NCBI RefSeq assembly: GCF_020080835.1
Contig: NC_058158.1
Span: 16,468,156-16,532,155 of the forward strand
Origin: Cotesia glomerata
Lineage: Eukaryota > Arthropoda > Insecta > Hymenoptera > Braconidae
Length of the DNA stretch: 64,000 nucleotides
Reading direction: 5' to 3'
The notes beneath the pieces are model-generated. The model saw nothing but the letters and a program-made list of their open reading frames with translations, was not told where the DNA came from and made no database searches. This document shows, in pieces, positions 32,402-45,300 of the stretch. Made by a program: the position numbers and the translations under genes. Position 1 is the stretch's first letter. Every line of letters starts with the position of its first letter.

Positions 32402-35380
32402 CTAGTTTCTGTTTTCTGCTCTTTTTCTCTCGATGGACCGCAACTCTGTAAGCACTTCAGTGGCAAAGGTGCTCGTGGCGTTCCAGACAGCTTCTGATGA
32501 CAGCATTTCTTCTACTATTGTCTCCGGTTGAATTCTCTTTTTTAGAATCTTCTCTAATTCATCGCGCTGTTGGTTAAAACGAGGACATGCAAAGATCACG
32601 TGCTCCCCGTCTTCAGCGACACCTGGGCAGGATGGGCACTCCGGAGAATCGTCGTGCTTAAAGCGGTGAAGATAGGCTCGGAAGCAGCCGTGTCCTGACA
32701 ACATCTGCGTAAGGTAGTAGTTAACCTCTCCATGACTCCGGTTCAGCCAGTCGTCGATCCTCGGTATAAGACGATACGTCCATCTTCCTTTTTCTGCAGC
32801 GTCCCACTGGAGCTGCCATCGGTCGAAGCTGTTTTGCCGTTCTTCAGTTCTGAGCTCTTCAGCGCTTAGTGTAGTTGACCTTTTACGATGATAAAGGTTC
32901 CGTCTTTCCTCAGCGAGGACTCTGAGAGGCAGAGTTCCGGAAATAACGCACACTGCTTCCTCGGATATTGTGCGGAAGGCGCTGGCGACTCTTAAGGCAC
33001 ACCGTCGGTATACTGGTCCAGCCTTCCTCCATGATTCTTGCATCTCGAGAGCGTTGGTCCAAATAGATATACCATATGTAAGCACCGATGTGACTACAGA
33101 TGATAACAGTACCCTTCTGCTCTGCTTTGGCCCTCCGATGTTCGGCATCAGTCGTGCTAGACTTGTTCCCACTGCTGACGCCTTGGCACTGACGTGTTCT
33201 ACCTGCTGCTTAAAGTTGAGTCGGGCATCAAGCATCACTCCTAAATATCGAATATAAGGTTGTGATGTGATTTCTTGTTCGGCGACTTTCAGCTTAATTG
33301 TCTCTACCACTTTCCTGCTGGTAATAAGCACTGCCTCAGTTTTATTTGGCGCCAGTTGCAGGTTCACTGCGTCCATCCACCGGTTAACGCGCTCGAAAGT
33401 GAGATCGAACACATGGTTTATCTCGTCAAGATGTTTGGCAACGATCACTACGGCTACGTCGTCTGCATATGCTACGAGTTTGACGTTTCTTGGCAGGGTT
33501 AGTCTTAATAGGCCGTCATACATAATATTCCACAGGAGCGGGCCTAGAACTGAACCTTGTGGTACACCTCCAGAAATAGCATACTCCCTTGGACCGTTCT
33601 TCGTGTCATACTTCAGGACCCTGTTTTCAAAGTAGCTTGCTACGATCTTAAAAAGGTATTCTGGTACATTCTTCTCTTGGAGGGCCTGCATGATGCATTC
33701 CCAATTGGCGGAGTTGAAGGCATTTCTGATGTCTAGGGTCGCCACCAGGCAATACTTCTTCGTTCCACCCTTCCATCTGGTTCCTGCGATTGCTTCCTTG
33801 GCCGTATCAACAACCAGTTTGATTGCGTCCAGGGTTGATCGTCCTTTCCGGAATCCATACTGATTGTCTGCCAGGAGTGGGTCGACTACTGCTTCAATTC
33901 TCTGGTGAATTATGCGTTCGAATATCTTACCCGCTGTATCTAGCATGCAAAGTGGGCGGTAAGATGACGGTTCATCCGGTGGCTTTTTCCCTTTAGGAAG
34001 CAGCACTAACCGTTGCTGTTTCCACTTTCGAGGAAAAATCCCTTCTTTGAGGCAGGTGTTGTAAACATCCAGGAATAATGCCGGTGCTGCCTTTATAGCT
34101 GTTTTTAAGGCAATGTTAGGGATTCCGTCTAATCCCGGTGCTTTATTATTCCCTACGCGGTTGCAAGCCTCCGTCAGTTCTTCTTCCGTGACAGTTGGAA
34201 TGTCCTCCAGTTCTCCTTGAGCTAGCTGGTAGTGAAGCTCGCGTTGCTGCGGAAACAGCGCGGTAACGATTCTCTGCAGAAGTTGTGGGCATGTGGGTGC
34301 CGGCATTTGTTTGACTTTTAGGTGATTCATGACCACCTTGTACGGCCTACCCCACAGGTCTTTGTCCACCTCGTTGATGAGCTCTTTCCAGCATTGCCTC
34401 TTACTATCCTTGATGGCTTTGTTCAGTAATCGACGGGCTTTTTTGTACTCTGCGACCAGCTCCGCAGAGATTGGGTCGTCGATAGCCACGCTGGGATATT
34501 CTCCTTTTCTTTAGACACTCTTTCCGAAGAACGCTGATGTGGTCGTTCCACCAGTGTACTGCCGGGCGTTGGCTTATGCTGCATTTCCGGACCATACTTG
34601 CGTCACAGGCCTGGACAACTCTTTTCATCAGGTCCTTGGTCATTTCTTCTGCGGGTCCAGTAGTAATCGGTTCACTATTCAGGGCTATTATCAATGTGCT
34701 TGTGTCAAAAGACTTCACTTTCCATCCAATGGTATTGAGTGACTTGATTGGTCTTCTTGTATTCCGGTCATGTAATATTTCCCAGAGAATTGCCTTGTGG
34801 TCGCTGGCTGTGTAGATATCCATCACCTTCCAGTCGTATTTCCCACTGATGAGGCTGCTGCTGACGAAAGTGAGATCTACAATAGAGCTTGCTTCCCCTT
34901 TAGTATAGGTTGGCGTATCACCACTGTTGAGCTGGACTACATCTAGTGTAGAGAAAGCTTCGAGGAGTGCTTTCCTCGCGCATTTGTCTGCTTGCTGCCC
35001 CAGTCTACTGCCCAGGAGTTGAAGTCACCGGCAATCGCGACCGGATAATGCTGCTTGGCGTCCTCGGTCAGTTTGTCCAAGAATTCAGTGAATTCAACAA
35101 TGGATAGGCTAGGTGGTGCATAACAGCTGTAGAAACGGATGCCGTTAACTGTTGCTGCTACAAAGCCGGCATTATCATTGTTAACTACACTCTGGAAGGG
35201 ATGCTTACCACAAGACCAGATGACAGCCTTGGTGGTGCTGTCAGATTCCCAAGGCTGGGTATTCAGGTATCTATATGGCTCTGCTATCATTACTAAGTCT
35301 AACTCTAGTTCTCTTGCTGTTTGCATAAGCAGATCATGTGCAGCTTCGCAATGGTTTAGGTTTAGCTGCAATATCTTCAT
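32402..35380 (-). pseudogene. R1-clade LINE ORF2: endonuclease and reverse transcriptase, two frameshifts
   Basis: ORF2 nicks the target and copies the LINE RNA at the nick. The start at 35380 (MKILQLNLNHCEAAHDLL) begins an APE-type endonuclease with IAEPYR and GDFNSWAVDWGS. A base lost near 34975 ends this frame. The middle is read in another frame (34404-34826 and upstream; TASDHKAILW is the endonuclease SDH box). An extra base near 34472 restores the first frame, and the 32402-34489 frame holds RT. RT motifs are NKAPGLDGIPN, LLPKGKKPPDEPSSYRP, DIRNAFNSA, SGGVPQGSVLGPLLW, the YADD active site and YLGVMLDA. The tail ends with a CCHC motif beginning CPSC, typical of the R1 clade. Antisense frames here are shadows. 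Confidence 0.92.
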
Positions 35381-36750
35381 GTCTGTTTGTTTGTTATCTT
35401 CTGGAGTGCCTCTTTAAATACTGGGCACCTGGATGCGCCGGCATGATGAGCCGAGTTCTCCGCACTTTGATCCGCGCATAATACACATTTCGCTGGGTTT
35501 TGGCATTCAGCAATCTTGTGTCCCTCTTGTCCGCACCTAATACATAGCTTAGACCGATCCACATTGCTCTTGCACTGGGATCCAAGATGTCCAAAGTGCC
35601 AGCACTTGAAACATTGGATTGGTCTCCTCGTAGCTCTGATTCGGCAGTTGGTCCAGCCGATCCGGACTTTACCGCTTCCTGCCAATATCTTGCGCGCTGC
35701 AGCTGCTGGTAGTGTCACAACAGCTGTCTGAGTACCTCTGTAGGCCTTATGAATCTTAATTGTCCCTAGTGGTATCTCGCAGGTTTCTCCGATTTCCGTT
35801 TGCAATGCAGCCTGAATATCCTCCTTGGTTGTGGTACCGTCAAGATCTCGGATTTCGACGTCTTCCTGTGGCCCTTTGCAGATTACCTTCGCGTCTTCTT
35901 GGAGGATGTCCGCGATGGTCTTCTGTAAGGCTTGGCCTCGGTCAGCGCTCTTCCTCGAAAGCGTAATCAGCAAGCTCCCGGTCCTAGTTCTTTGGATCTT
36001 ATCCACTGTAGTACGGACCTGTTCGTCAGGGACGTCCTGCTTTATTCGCTTCAGAATTTCAGCATACTTTTCCGTCTCTGCGGGGCGGATGATCAGTGCG
36101 TCCGGCCTAATCCGTTTGCACGGTTCTTTCCGATTAGGCTCTGGCCTGGACTCTTCCGGCGGTTGCTTCTGGAGCTTTTCTACTGCTTGCTCTCTCTTGG
36201 ACTTCCTTGACTGGACTTTTTGCCATTCATTCACCTCCTTTTTTCCGCCGTTCTGTGTTACCGCGTTTTTCGGGGGACTTGGTTTAAGGTCCTTCTTCTT
36301 CTTAGTACGGCTGGTCATTGAGTCTGGGGAATTTCGTTCTTTCCTTTTCCCAGGCCTGATTTCAGTTCCAGTTTCCTCTCCGTCTCCGACAACTGACTCG
36401 ACGTCACCCTCGCCACCTGTGTCCATCTCCTCGACAAACGTGTCGGCTTTTGCTGGTGGAACCGCTGTCACACTCGTCTTCATCACGATATTACCGTGTT
36501 GTTGTTGGATTTCCTGCCATTCTTGGTCCAGTTTTTTGAACCTTCTCAGGGCACTGCAGATGTTCGTCGACTTCGACTTGATCTCCTTGTGGACATTTTG
36601 CTTGGTTTGGAGAAAGTCCTGCAGTCCACAGACTAGCTTCTCCAGATGTGCCAGCGCATCTGTCCTCTTCATCTTTGCACTAAGTAGCAGTGCGTCTTGC
36701 TGGGCATGAGGCCCGTTTTCACTCTTGTTTGTTTCCTGTGCATTACTCAT
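35377..36750 (-). CDS. R1-clade LINE ORF1, Gag-like RNA-binding protein (intact)
   Basis: The complete 457-codon frame starts MSNAQETNKS. The N-terminal third is predicted alpha-helical (ALAHLEKLVCGLQDFLQTKQ, then ALRRFKKLDQEWQEIQQQ) and may be coiled coil. An acidic segment and a KR-rich middle (SRTKKKKDLK) follow. A central domain with VRTTVDKIQ and GSLLITLSRKS resembles the Gag-like domain of R1/Jockey ORF1 proteins. Three zinc knuckles close it, beginning CFKCWHFGHLGSQC, CIRCGQEGHKIAEC and CVLC. Such proteins bind LINE RNA and form the retrotransposition particle. The stop TGA overlaps the ORF2 ATG, suggesting stop-restart translation of ORF2. Confidence 0.93.
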   Translation of the reverse strand: MSNAQETNKSENGPHAQQDALLLSAKMKRTDALAHLEKLVCGLQDFLQTKQNVHKEIKSKSTNICSALRRFKKLDQEWQEIQQQHGNIVMKTSVTAVPPAKADTFVEEMDTGGEGDVESVVGDGEETGTEIRPGKRKERNSPDSMTSRTKKKKDLKPSPPKNAVTQNGGKKEVNEWQKVQSRKSKREQAVEKLQKQPPEESRPEPNRKEPCKRIRPDALIIRPAETEKYAEILKRIKQDVPDEQVRTTVDKIQRTRTGSLLITLSRKSADRGQALQKTIADILQEDAKVICKGPQEDVEIRDLDGTTTKEDIQAALQTEIGETCEIPLGTIKIHKAYRGTQTAVVTLPAAAARKILAGSGKVRIGWTNCRIRATRRPIQCFKCWHFGHLGSQCKSNVDRSKLCIRCGQEGHKIAECQNPAKCVLCADQSAENSAHHAGASRCPVFKEALQKITNKQT

Positions 36751-37289
36751 ACTTTTTAATTTACCAGCGCATCGTACGGAGTGGAGCGGGTTGCCATAAC
36801 TAGGAACGGGTGTACCCTCGGAGATAGTACTCCTACCCCAGTTCCCTGAGGCCTAGCCGACACTTAGCCAGTCCCGGAATACACGGACGGACTAGACTCG
36901 CTCGGAGCGGTGAAGATTCCGATCTCTAACACTCACTGCGTACTTCCTGATCAAGGCCCGAAGTGGCTGGCTCCTGATCCACTGCTGCAACTTACACCTC
37001 GGTAGAGCAAGCTCACATCAGCCGTGGCCTGCATCGTCGGAAACTACGATACAGGTTCCGGTCACTCCCAGTGGGTCACAGCAGAGAACGATCGTCTTGT
37101 TAGGTCAGTTAGTGCGACCAACCCATTAAAGGGGAGTTTTGTCCACGGGAGCGTATTTTGTTTGGTTATTTTGCTTGGCTCCTACCCGCTGTACCTCATC
37201 AACTAAGAGATTAAGTGTCATCCAAGGACAGCGAGCGTTCTCCCATCCGCTCGGGGAGACGCGCCCGGTAGCAGTATCTCTTCTGCCCC

Positions 37290-38430
<1,141 letters not shown>

Positions 38431-38559
38431 TTTTTCTTGTATACAATCCTAGTAGTTTTTTTTTATATTCATTATGAAATCTACTTCCATTTCGGCTGCC
38501 GAATGGCCTTTTTTTTTATTGATGTTGAGAGTTGATTAGATTTTAAAATTGATCAGTGA

Positions 38560-38757
38560 TGCCATTTAAAAGTAATTAAAAAAAAAAAAAACATTTCAAA
38601 AAACTTTTTTTTGTAGTTTTTTTTTAGTTTTTTTAAAATGTACTGGTCCGAATCAGTCCAAAGTGTATTCAAAATCTAAGTTTAGTCGAACCCTTTCGAA
38701 TGGCACCAACCGCGATCGAATAGGTCAAGAAGTTCAAAAGTTATGAGAAGTTTAGAT

Positions 38758-38850
<93 letters not shown>
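38560..38850. repeat. Interspersed repeat fragment ending in (CA)n
   Basis: Inverted copy of the CGCGGTTGGTGCCATT region at about 38700-38720, followed by about 90 bp of (CA)n at 38760-38850, which borders LINE copy C. Confidence 0.88.
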
Positions 38851-38853
<3 letters not shown>

Positions 38854-41800
38854 GTTGGAAGAAGCCAAACTCCCACCGGGCGCGTCTCCAGGTGGCGGTT
38901 AGGGGGGGTCCTAACCGGTCGTAAGATCGGCGGATTGGGGCGAAATAAAATAGCCCTCGCGGACCAAATCAGGCATCGGAGCTGAAGAGTAACAGCCACC
39001 GTCCGTGTATCCTTGTGGGTTGGAGAAAGCTCGCTGTTCTCCGAGGCAGAGGGTAAGAGCAAAATAAAATAGCTCTCGCGGTAAAAAACGAAAACTCCCC
39101 TTTCGGCAGGAAGGGTTGGTCACACCATCTGACCTAGGGTCACGTACGCAAGCGGATACGGTGACACTGCTCAAAAGAGATTTGCGAAATGATCCTTATA
39201 GCGCGGTGTACGTGGTAACTCCCGGCATCTACGTGCCGCACCCACGGGAGCAAGAGGAAGCCGATGAAAGAAGCATAGAGGTAGCTGTAAGAGTGATCAC
39301 CCCTCCACTTCCGGAGGCATCGCGTTCGGAGACGACCTTTTGCTTTGGAGTATCACTCAAAATCATGGAAGAAACGAAAAAACAAGAAAAGGACAGGAGT
39401 ATTAGTGGGCCTTACGCCCAAGAAGCAGCGATTACAGTAACTGCTGAGATGAAGCGGACGCAAGCGCTGGAACGCCTCGAAAAGCTGACCAGCGAACTGC
39501 ATGAGTTTGTCCAATCAAAGGTCAATATCCATAAAGAGATAAAGGCCAAGGCAACCGGGGTAGTTAACGCCCTTCGAAGGTTTAAAAAACTGGACGAAGA
39601 ATGGCAGTCACTCTGACGACTCACTCCTCGTCTTACGCCGGAGAAGAGCAGTCAACTTACTGTGGAGATCTAAGAATCAATGGACACCGGAGGCGATGGT
39701 GACGGTGAATCTGATGCTAAAGACGAAGGTCATACTTCCAACAAGTCTAACAAGAGGAAGGACTTGAAACCAAGTCCTCCGAAAAACGTGATGAAGCAGG
39801 ACGCCGAAAAAAAGACGCGACTGATTGAAAAGATGTCCACACAAGGAAAGAGAAACGGAGGCTAGGCAAAGAACAGCTCTCATAGGAGCCTTCAAAGAAG
39901 CCTAGGCCAGAGCCTTAGCGCAAAAAACCGCTCAAATGGATTAGACCCGACGCACTGATTATCCGCCCGGCCGAGAAAACAAAGTACGCCAAGATTCTGC
40001 GTCGCATAAAGAAGGACGTCCCTGATGAGCAGGTTTGCACAACGGTGGACAAGATCAACAAGACCAGAAGCGGGGACTTGCTGATTACGATTTCGCGGAA
40101 GAGCGTGGACAAAGGCCATGGCCTGCAACAGACCATCGCATACATTCTTAAGGAGGAGGCCAAAGTGATCTGCAAAGGGCCACAAGAAAACATCGAGATC
40201 CGAGACCTAGATGACACCACAACAAAGGAGGATATTCAGGCTGCCCTGCATACGGTAACCAAGGAGCTCTGCGAAATACCACCAGAGACAATCAAGATCC
40301 GCAAAGCCTACAGAGGTGACCAAACCGCTGTCGTGACACTACCGGCTGCAGCAGCTCAGAAGATATTCGAAGGAAGCGGTAAAATCCGAATTGGCTGGGT
40401 CAACTGCCGAATTAGAGCCACGAGAAAACCTACCCAATGTTACAAACGCTGGCGTTTCGGGCACCGGTGATCCCAGTGCAGAAGCAAGACAGATCGATCC
40501 AAGCTATGCATCAGATGCGGCTAAGAAGGACACAAGATTGCGGACTGTAAAAACCCAGCGAAGTGTGTATTATACGTGGAAAATAAGAGCGCAGAGAAGG
40601 CTGCCCATCATGCCGGCACATACAAGTGCCCGGTATACAAAGAGGCACTCCAGAGAATGGAGTCAGATCGACTGACTGAAGACGCAAAGCAATACTACCC
40701 AGTAGCTATAGCAGGGAACTTCGATTCCTGGGCGGTAGACTGGGGCAGCAAGCAGACTAATGCGCGAGGCAAGGCACTACGTGAAGCAATGGCCTCACTG
40801 TACGTGGTCCTTCTCAACATCGGTGAGACACCAACATATACCAAGGGAGAGGCTAGTTCGATAATAGACCTCACATTCGTCAGCAGCAGCTTATTAAAAG
40901 GAAACTATTTTTGGGAAGTCTTAAACACCTACACCGCCAGCGACCACAGTGCAATACTTTGGGAAATATCGGCTGACCGGAACCTTTAAAGAGCAACTAG
41001 ACAAACTAATGCAGCTGGATAAAAAGTGAAAGACTTTGATTCGGAAGCTTTGGTAGTAGCCTTAGACAGTGACTCGACCATCATCACAGGAAATGCTGTA
41101 GAGAAGACGAAGGACTTAATGACGAGAATTGCCCAGGCGTGCGACACCTGCATGCACCGTAAGCGTGGCATCAATAAAAGACCATCGGTGCACTGGTAGA
41201 ATGATCAGATTAACGCCCTTCGCACAGCCTGTTACAAAAAGAGAAGATTATCACAGCGTGGCCACCGACGACCTAACTCTGCGGAGCTGGTCGCAGAATA
41301 TAAAAAGGCCTTTCGAGAACTGAACAACGCCATCAAAGATAGCAAAAGACGCTGTTGGAAGGAACTTGTCGATGAGGTAGAAAAGGACCCATGGGGCAGA
41401 CCGTATAGGGTCGTCATGACCCACCTGAAGCGCCAGCCAATGCCATCACCTACGTGTCCAAAGCTCCTGGAAAGAATAGTTTCTACGCTGTTTCCTCGAC
41501 AAAGTAAGTTCGGCTATTCTTCATTGCTACTGAATCGAGAAGACTTTCCACCTGTCACAGAAGAGGAACTGATGGAGGCGTGCAACCGAGTAGGGAATAA
41601 TAAGGCGCCGGGATTGGATGGAATCCCGAATATTGCTTAAAAAACAGCTAATATAGCAGCGCCAAATCTATTCTTAGATACCTACGATTCGTGCCTCAAA
41701 GAAGGGATTTTTCCCAGAAGATGGAAACAGCAAAGACTTGTACTTCTTCCTAAAGGGAAGAAGCTACCGGACGAGCCATCATCCTACCGACCACTCTGTA

Positions 41801-41974
41801 TGCTGGATACAGCGGGTAAGATATTAGAGCGTATAATGCACTAACGAATAAAAGCAGCCATCGATCCACTCCTAGCAGAAGGCCAGTATGGTTTCCGGAA
41901 AGGACGATCAACGCTGGATGCGATCAACCTGGGGGTCGATACAGCTAAGGAGGCAATCGCTGGAAAGAGATGGG
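38851..41974 (+). mobile_element. R1-clade LINE, copy C (older subfamily, 3'-truncated)
   Basis: The 5' end begins CCCGTTGGAAGAAGCC directly after (CA)n and shares CCGGGCGCGTCTCC with copy B. ORF1, endonuclease and the start of RT follow. Homology stops near 41974, before the RT active site. It is more diverged from A and B than they are from each other. 41975-42052 does not match and is unexplained; (TG)n follows at 42053-42088. Confidence 0.88.
39365..41974 (+). pseudogene. LINE copy C ORF1-ORF2 remnants with an ORF1/endonuclease fusion
   Basis: ORF1 begins at ATG 39365 (MEETKKQEKDRS), aligning with copy B, and breaks at a TGA near 39614. Later pieces include 40045-40470, where the first zinc knuckle is damaged (CYKRWRFGHR, a cysteine and a following residue lost). 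At about 40660 the ORF1 C-terminus (KEALQRM) runs in frame into the middle of the endonuclease (TEDAKQYYPVAIAG, then WAVDWGSKQTNARGK), so the endonuclease N-terminus is deleted. SDH of the endonuclease is kept (TASDHSAILW). RT fragments at 41130-41974 show NKAPGLDGIPN and LLPKGKKLPDEPSSYRP. Many stops are present. Confidence 0.87.
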
Positions 41975-42052
41975 AACTTAGTGTAGTGTTTCTTCTCCCG
42001 CGGTGGGTGTTTGGGGAAAAGCTCCGTTACAATGCTCTCCATCAAGGCAGGA

Positions 42053-42745
42053 GTGTGTGTGTGTGTGTGTATGTGTGTGTGTGTGTATGCATGTAAACCT
42101 CTCATAACTTTCAAACGGCTCGACTGATTTGATCGCGGTTGGTGCCATTTGAAAGGGTTCGACTAAACTTTTATTTCGAGTAAATGTTGGACCGATTCGG
42201 ACTGATAGATTTTGAGAAATCTTAAAAAAACTGCGAAAAAAAATTTTTTCAAATGTGGTTTTTTTCGATTAACTTTCAAACGGCTCGACCGATCAATTTC
42301 AAAAACTAATCAGCTTATAACATCGAAAAACCACGTCGATCGCTATCAAGCTTGTTTAAAATTGGTTGATTCGTTCGTGAGTTATCGTTGACGAACGCAA
42401 TCGAAAAAAAGTGTTTTTTTCGAATTACACTGAAATTTTTGGTCTGATCAATTTGGGTTTGAAAATACATTATAGAATTTGAAAAACTGCATCGATTGCC
42501 GCTAACCGCGTGAAAATCGGTACATTCATTCAAAAGTTATTGCGATTTGAAAATTCAAAAAATAGTGTATTATTAAACTTCTATCAGACTTTTGAGCTCA
42601 GGGAGCTCATAACTACACAAAAATCATTTTTTTGAGCTCGAAGAGCTCAAAAACTTAATAAGTGCAATTTTGAGCGCTTAATTACGAAAGTAGCGGGAAG
42701 TTGCAGGGATGGCCTTCAGGGTCAACCGTTTTCCTAATTGTTTTT
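42053..42745. repeat. Interspersed CA/GAGCTC-hairpin repeat copy
   Basis: Starts with interrupted (TG)n, then the TGATCGCGGTTGGTGCCATT block. Hairpins GAGCTCAGGGAGCTC and GAGCTCGAAGAGCTC lie near 42595-42650. Ends AGCGGGAAGTTGCAGGGATGG and GGTCAACCGTTTTCCTAA. Confidence 0.9.
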
Positions 42746-45007
42746 TTTTTATATATTACAAATATGAGATGTATCATATGTCTAAAATATATGGAAAAAT
42801 TTTTGTGGGTATTCAAATGCAAGGTCTCGGTAAGTCTAACTCCAGGATGAACTTAGATGGTTAAAAATATCATTATCAGACAAAATAAAACGTCACTTCT
42901 TAGTTATTGACATTTTTTAAGATATAAGCTTATCCTAATATTTCGCTCATCGAGATCTTTCATTTAAGTACGCACACGATTTTTTTCATATATTTTATAT
43001 ACCTATATGATATTTCTCATATTTGTGGAATATATAAAATATATGAAAAATTCGTGTGGACTATATAAATATTACTATAATGTAATATAGCTATAGACGT
43101 CATTTATTCAAGTTTAGAGAAAATTCAATTGATTTAAATAATGTTAGCTAGAGATAAAGCTTTATAATTTTCAAATGTAGTCTATATTTACACTCCAATG
43201 TCTGATTCATCGTGTCCATAGATCTCATTTATTAAAAAAATCGAATTTTCCCGGAAAAATGTCAAAATAGCGAGGTGCCCTGAGGCGGGGGGTCAGAATA
43301 CACCAAGAGATATGTATCACAAATAATAAGCAGATTTTTCTATCGAATAATTATGAAAACTTTATTTAGTTAAATAAAATAAAACGAATTAATTTTTACA
43401 TAAAAATTTATAACAAAAAAATCAGTTTCAATTGACGGTGGAGAGGCCAGTTGTCACTTATCCTTCTCCAGGTCACCCAACAATTAACCAAAAATACTAA
43501 ATAAACAAAAAAATGACTTGGAAGGTAACTCTTAGCCTCCCAAGCAGCCCGCAGCTTTTCCTCAGGCTGGGTTAGTGCACGGTTTTGGACGCCAGCTATT
43601 CTTTATCAGGAAATAGCAAACCTCAGATTTTCCAGGGCCAATCTGCAGGTATTCAAGGGAAAGATAAATAATATACTAATATTAGGATAGTCCTAAGAAA
43701 GAAGGAAGTAATTCACATAAATTAAAATATTAGTAAGTCAGCCGCAAATATCAATAATAAAACAAATAAACTATTTATTTAACGAATTTCCTTAGGAATT
43801 TCCTCAAGTCCAGAGCCGAATCCCTCTATCGGGTAGACTATATAATAATAATGATAATGTTGTTGCGTACAATTATTAATTTTAATCCAATATTATAATC
43901 TACAAATGTCAATTGTCGTTTCAGTATTTTAATTTTAACGCAAATAATTACAACAAAAATAATTCCATAGTGAAATAAAATATTATCAATTTCAATTACG
44001 TTTTAAAATATAAATAACACTTCAATTATCGATTTTTGCCATTAATGGTCAGTATAATATTATTTAATGGCTTCGACGTTCAAAAAACAAAGAAAAATAA
44101 CTTGAGAAATCTTAAACAAAATAAAGATAATAATAATTAACGATGACGTAATATCTCAATTTAAAAGATTGCTAGCTATATCGAGGACCCAACACGCGGC
44201 TTTCAGGACAGGTACAAGTATTCGCTTATGATAATAACCCTTACTCGCTACGGGATCGACCGACAAATCGATAACGATTTTAATAAGCAATAAATGAACA
44301 AATTACTCAAGCCAGGAGACAGCAGTATACGGATAATAATTTTAGCTCAATTTGCGAGTACTCACCAAAAAGGGTCTCATAACAAGGCGCTAGATCCACA
44401 CTCTTCACACTATGCGAGCTCCCGCGTTTCTACCTCACACCAAGCGGGCTACCGCGTGTCTGCTTAATTTTTGTCACCGTAAACCGTTCGAGGCCTTGTG
44501 TTCGACAACGAGGTTCGAATCCCAGTCCAAGCTATCTAATAATTTTTTTTCTCGCATATTCTATAAACTCACATTAAGATTATCCTCTCCACATTCCTTT
44601 CTCAATCCTTTTCTACCAATATCCTGTTGCGTAAATGTGGAACGCTTCACGTAATAATAACCGTAACTCCTATTCTTTCCCGCTTCACAGCATTATTTAT
44701 ATTTGTAATTATAACGAGTTATAATCCTAACCATATTGTAACCAAAGTAACCATATTGTAACGAGGCCCAAATTTAATAGTCTCTTTGCTCGCGATGGAT
44801 ATTATAGGGCTTCAACCGTGCGAGTAAATGTTATGATTTATTACCAATAATCAATATTATAAAACTTGAACATTTCCTTTGTTACCTGTCCCGATACCCA
44901 TCGTTGGACCTTGTATTGGCTCGAGAAGCTGAAACAAGCTTATAATAAAATTAGGTACTATATTACAATGATTTACGGCGATGTATACAAACAATAAAAA
45001 TTAGTAA
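42746..45007. other. 2.3-kb stretch without a recognisable gene
   Basis: AT-rich. It contains a palindrome at about 42972-43063 (CACACGA..CATATATTTTATAT and its inverted copy). A more GC-balanced part lies at 44170-44560, where GGTTCGAATCC resembles a pol III B box without a foldable tRNA. No coding frame over 80 codons is convincing. Confidence 0.6.
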
Positions 45008-45068
45008 AACGGTTCACCCTAAAGGTTATCCCTGCAACTTCCCACTAATTCCATACCTAGGCGCTTAA
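45008..45068. repeat. Interspersed repeat, left end, split by a TTAA transposon
   Basis: GGTTCACCCTAAAGGTTATCC to ATACCTAGGCGCTTAA. The rest resumes at 47868. Confidence 0.88.
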
Positions 45069-45300
45069 GGGAGTATTCTACTGTAGAATTTTGAAAAAAT
45101 CGAAAATTTTTTTTTTCATATTTTCAAAGTTTAGATATTCAAAAATATGTCATTAAAAGGATTTTTTAAAATTCCTATTATTTCATGAGTTATAGCCGTT
45201 TTAGTGACGTGACATCGGTTCCGGTCCGACCGCTACAAGTTAACAAAAGACGGTAGGCGTTCCTGAGTCCCTACTTATGTCCTTTATCCTACTTTCAAGG

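Noticed and set aside
35825..36709. 294-codon plus-strand frame (also 13359-13943 and 32970-33635)
   Set aside because: Antisense shadows of the LINE ORF1 and ORF2. The sense strand has clear zinc knuckles and RT motifs.
41975..42052. Inverted 5' end of a second LINE copy at the broken end of copy C
   Set aside because: It borders (TG)n as a LINE 5' end would, but its sequence does not match the 5' end of A, B or C well enough to say so.
44485..44545. Possible tRNA gene around GGTTCGAATCC
   Set aside because: A B-box-like string is present, but I could not fold an acceptor, D or anticodon arm around it.
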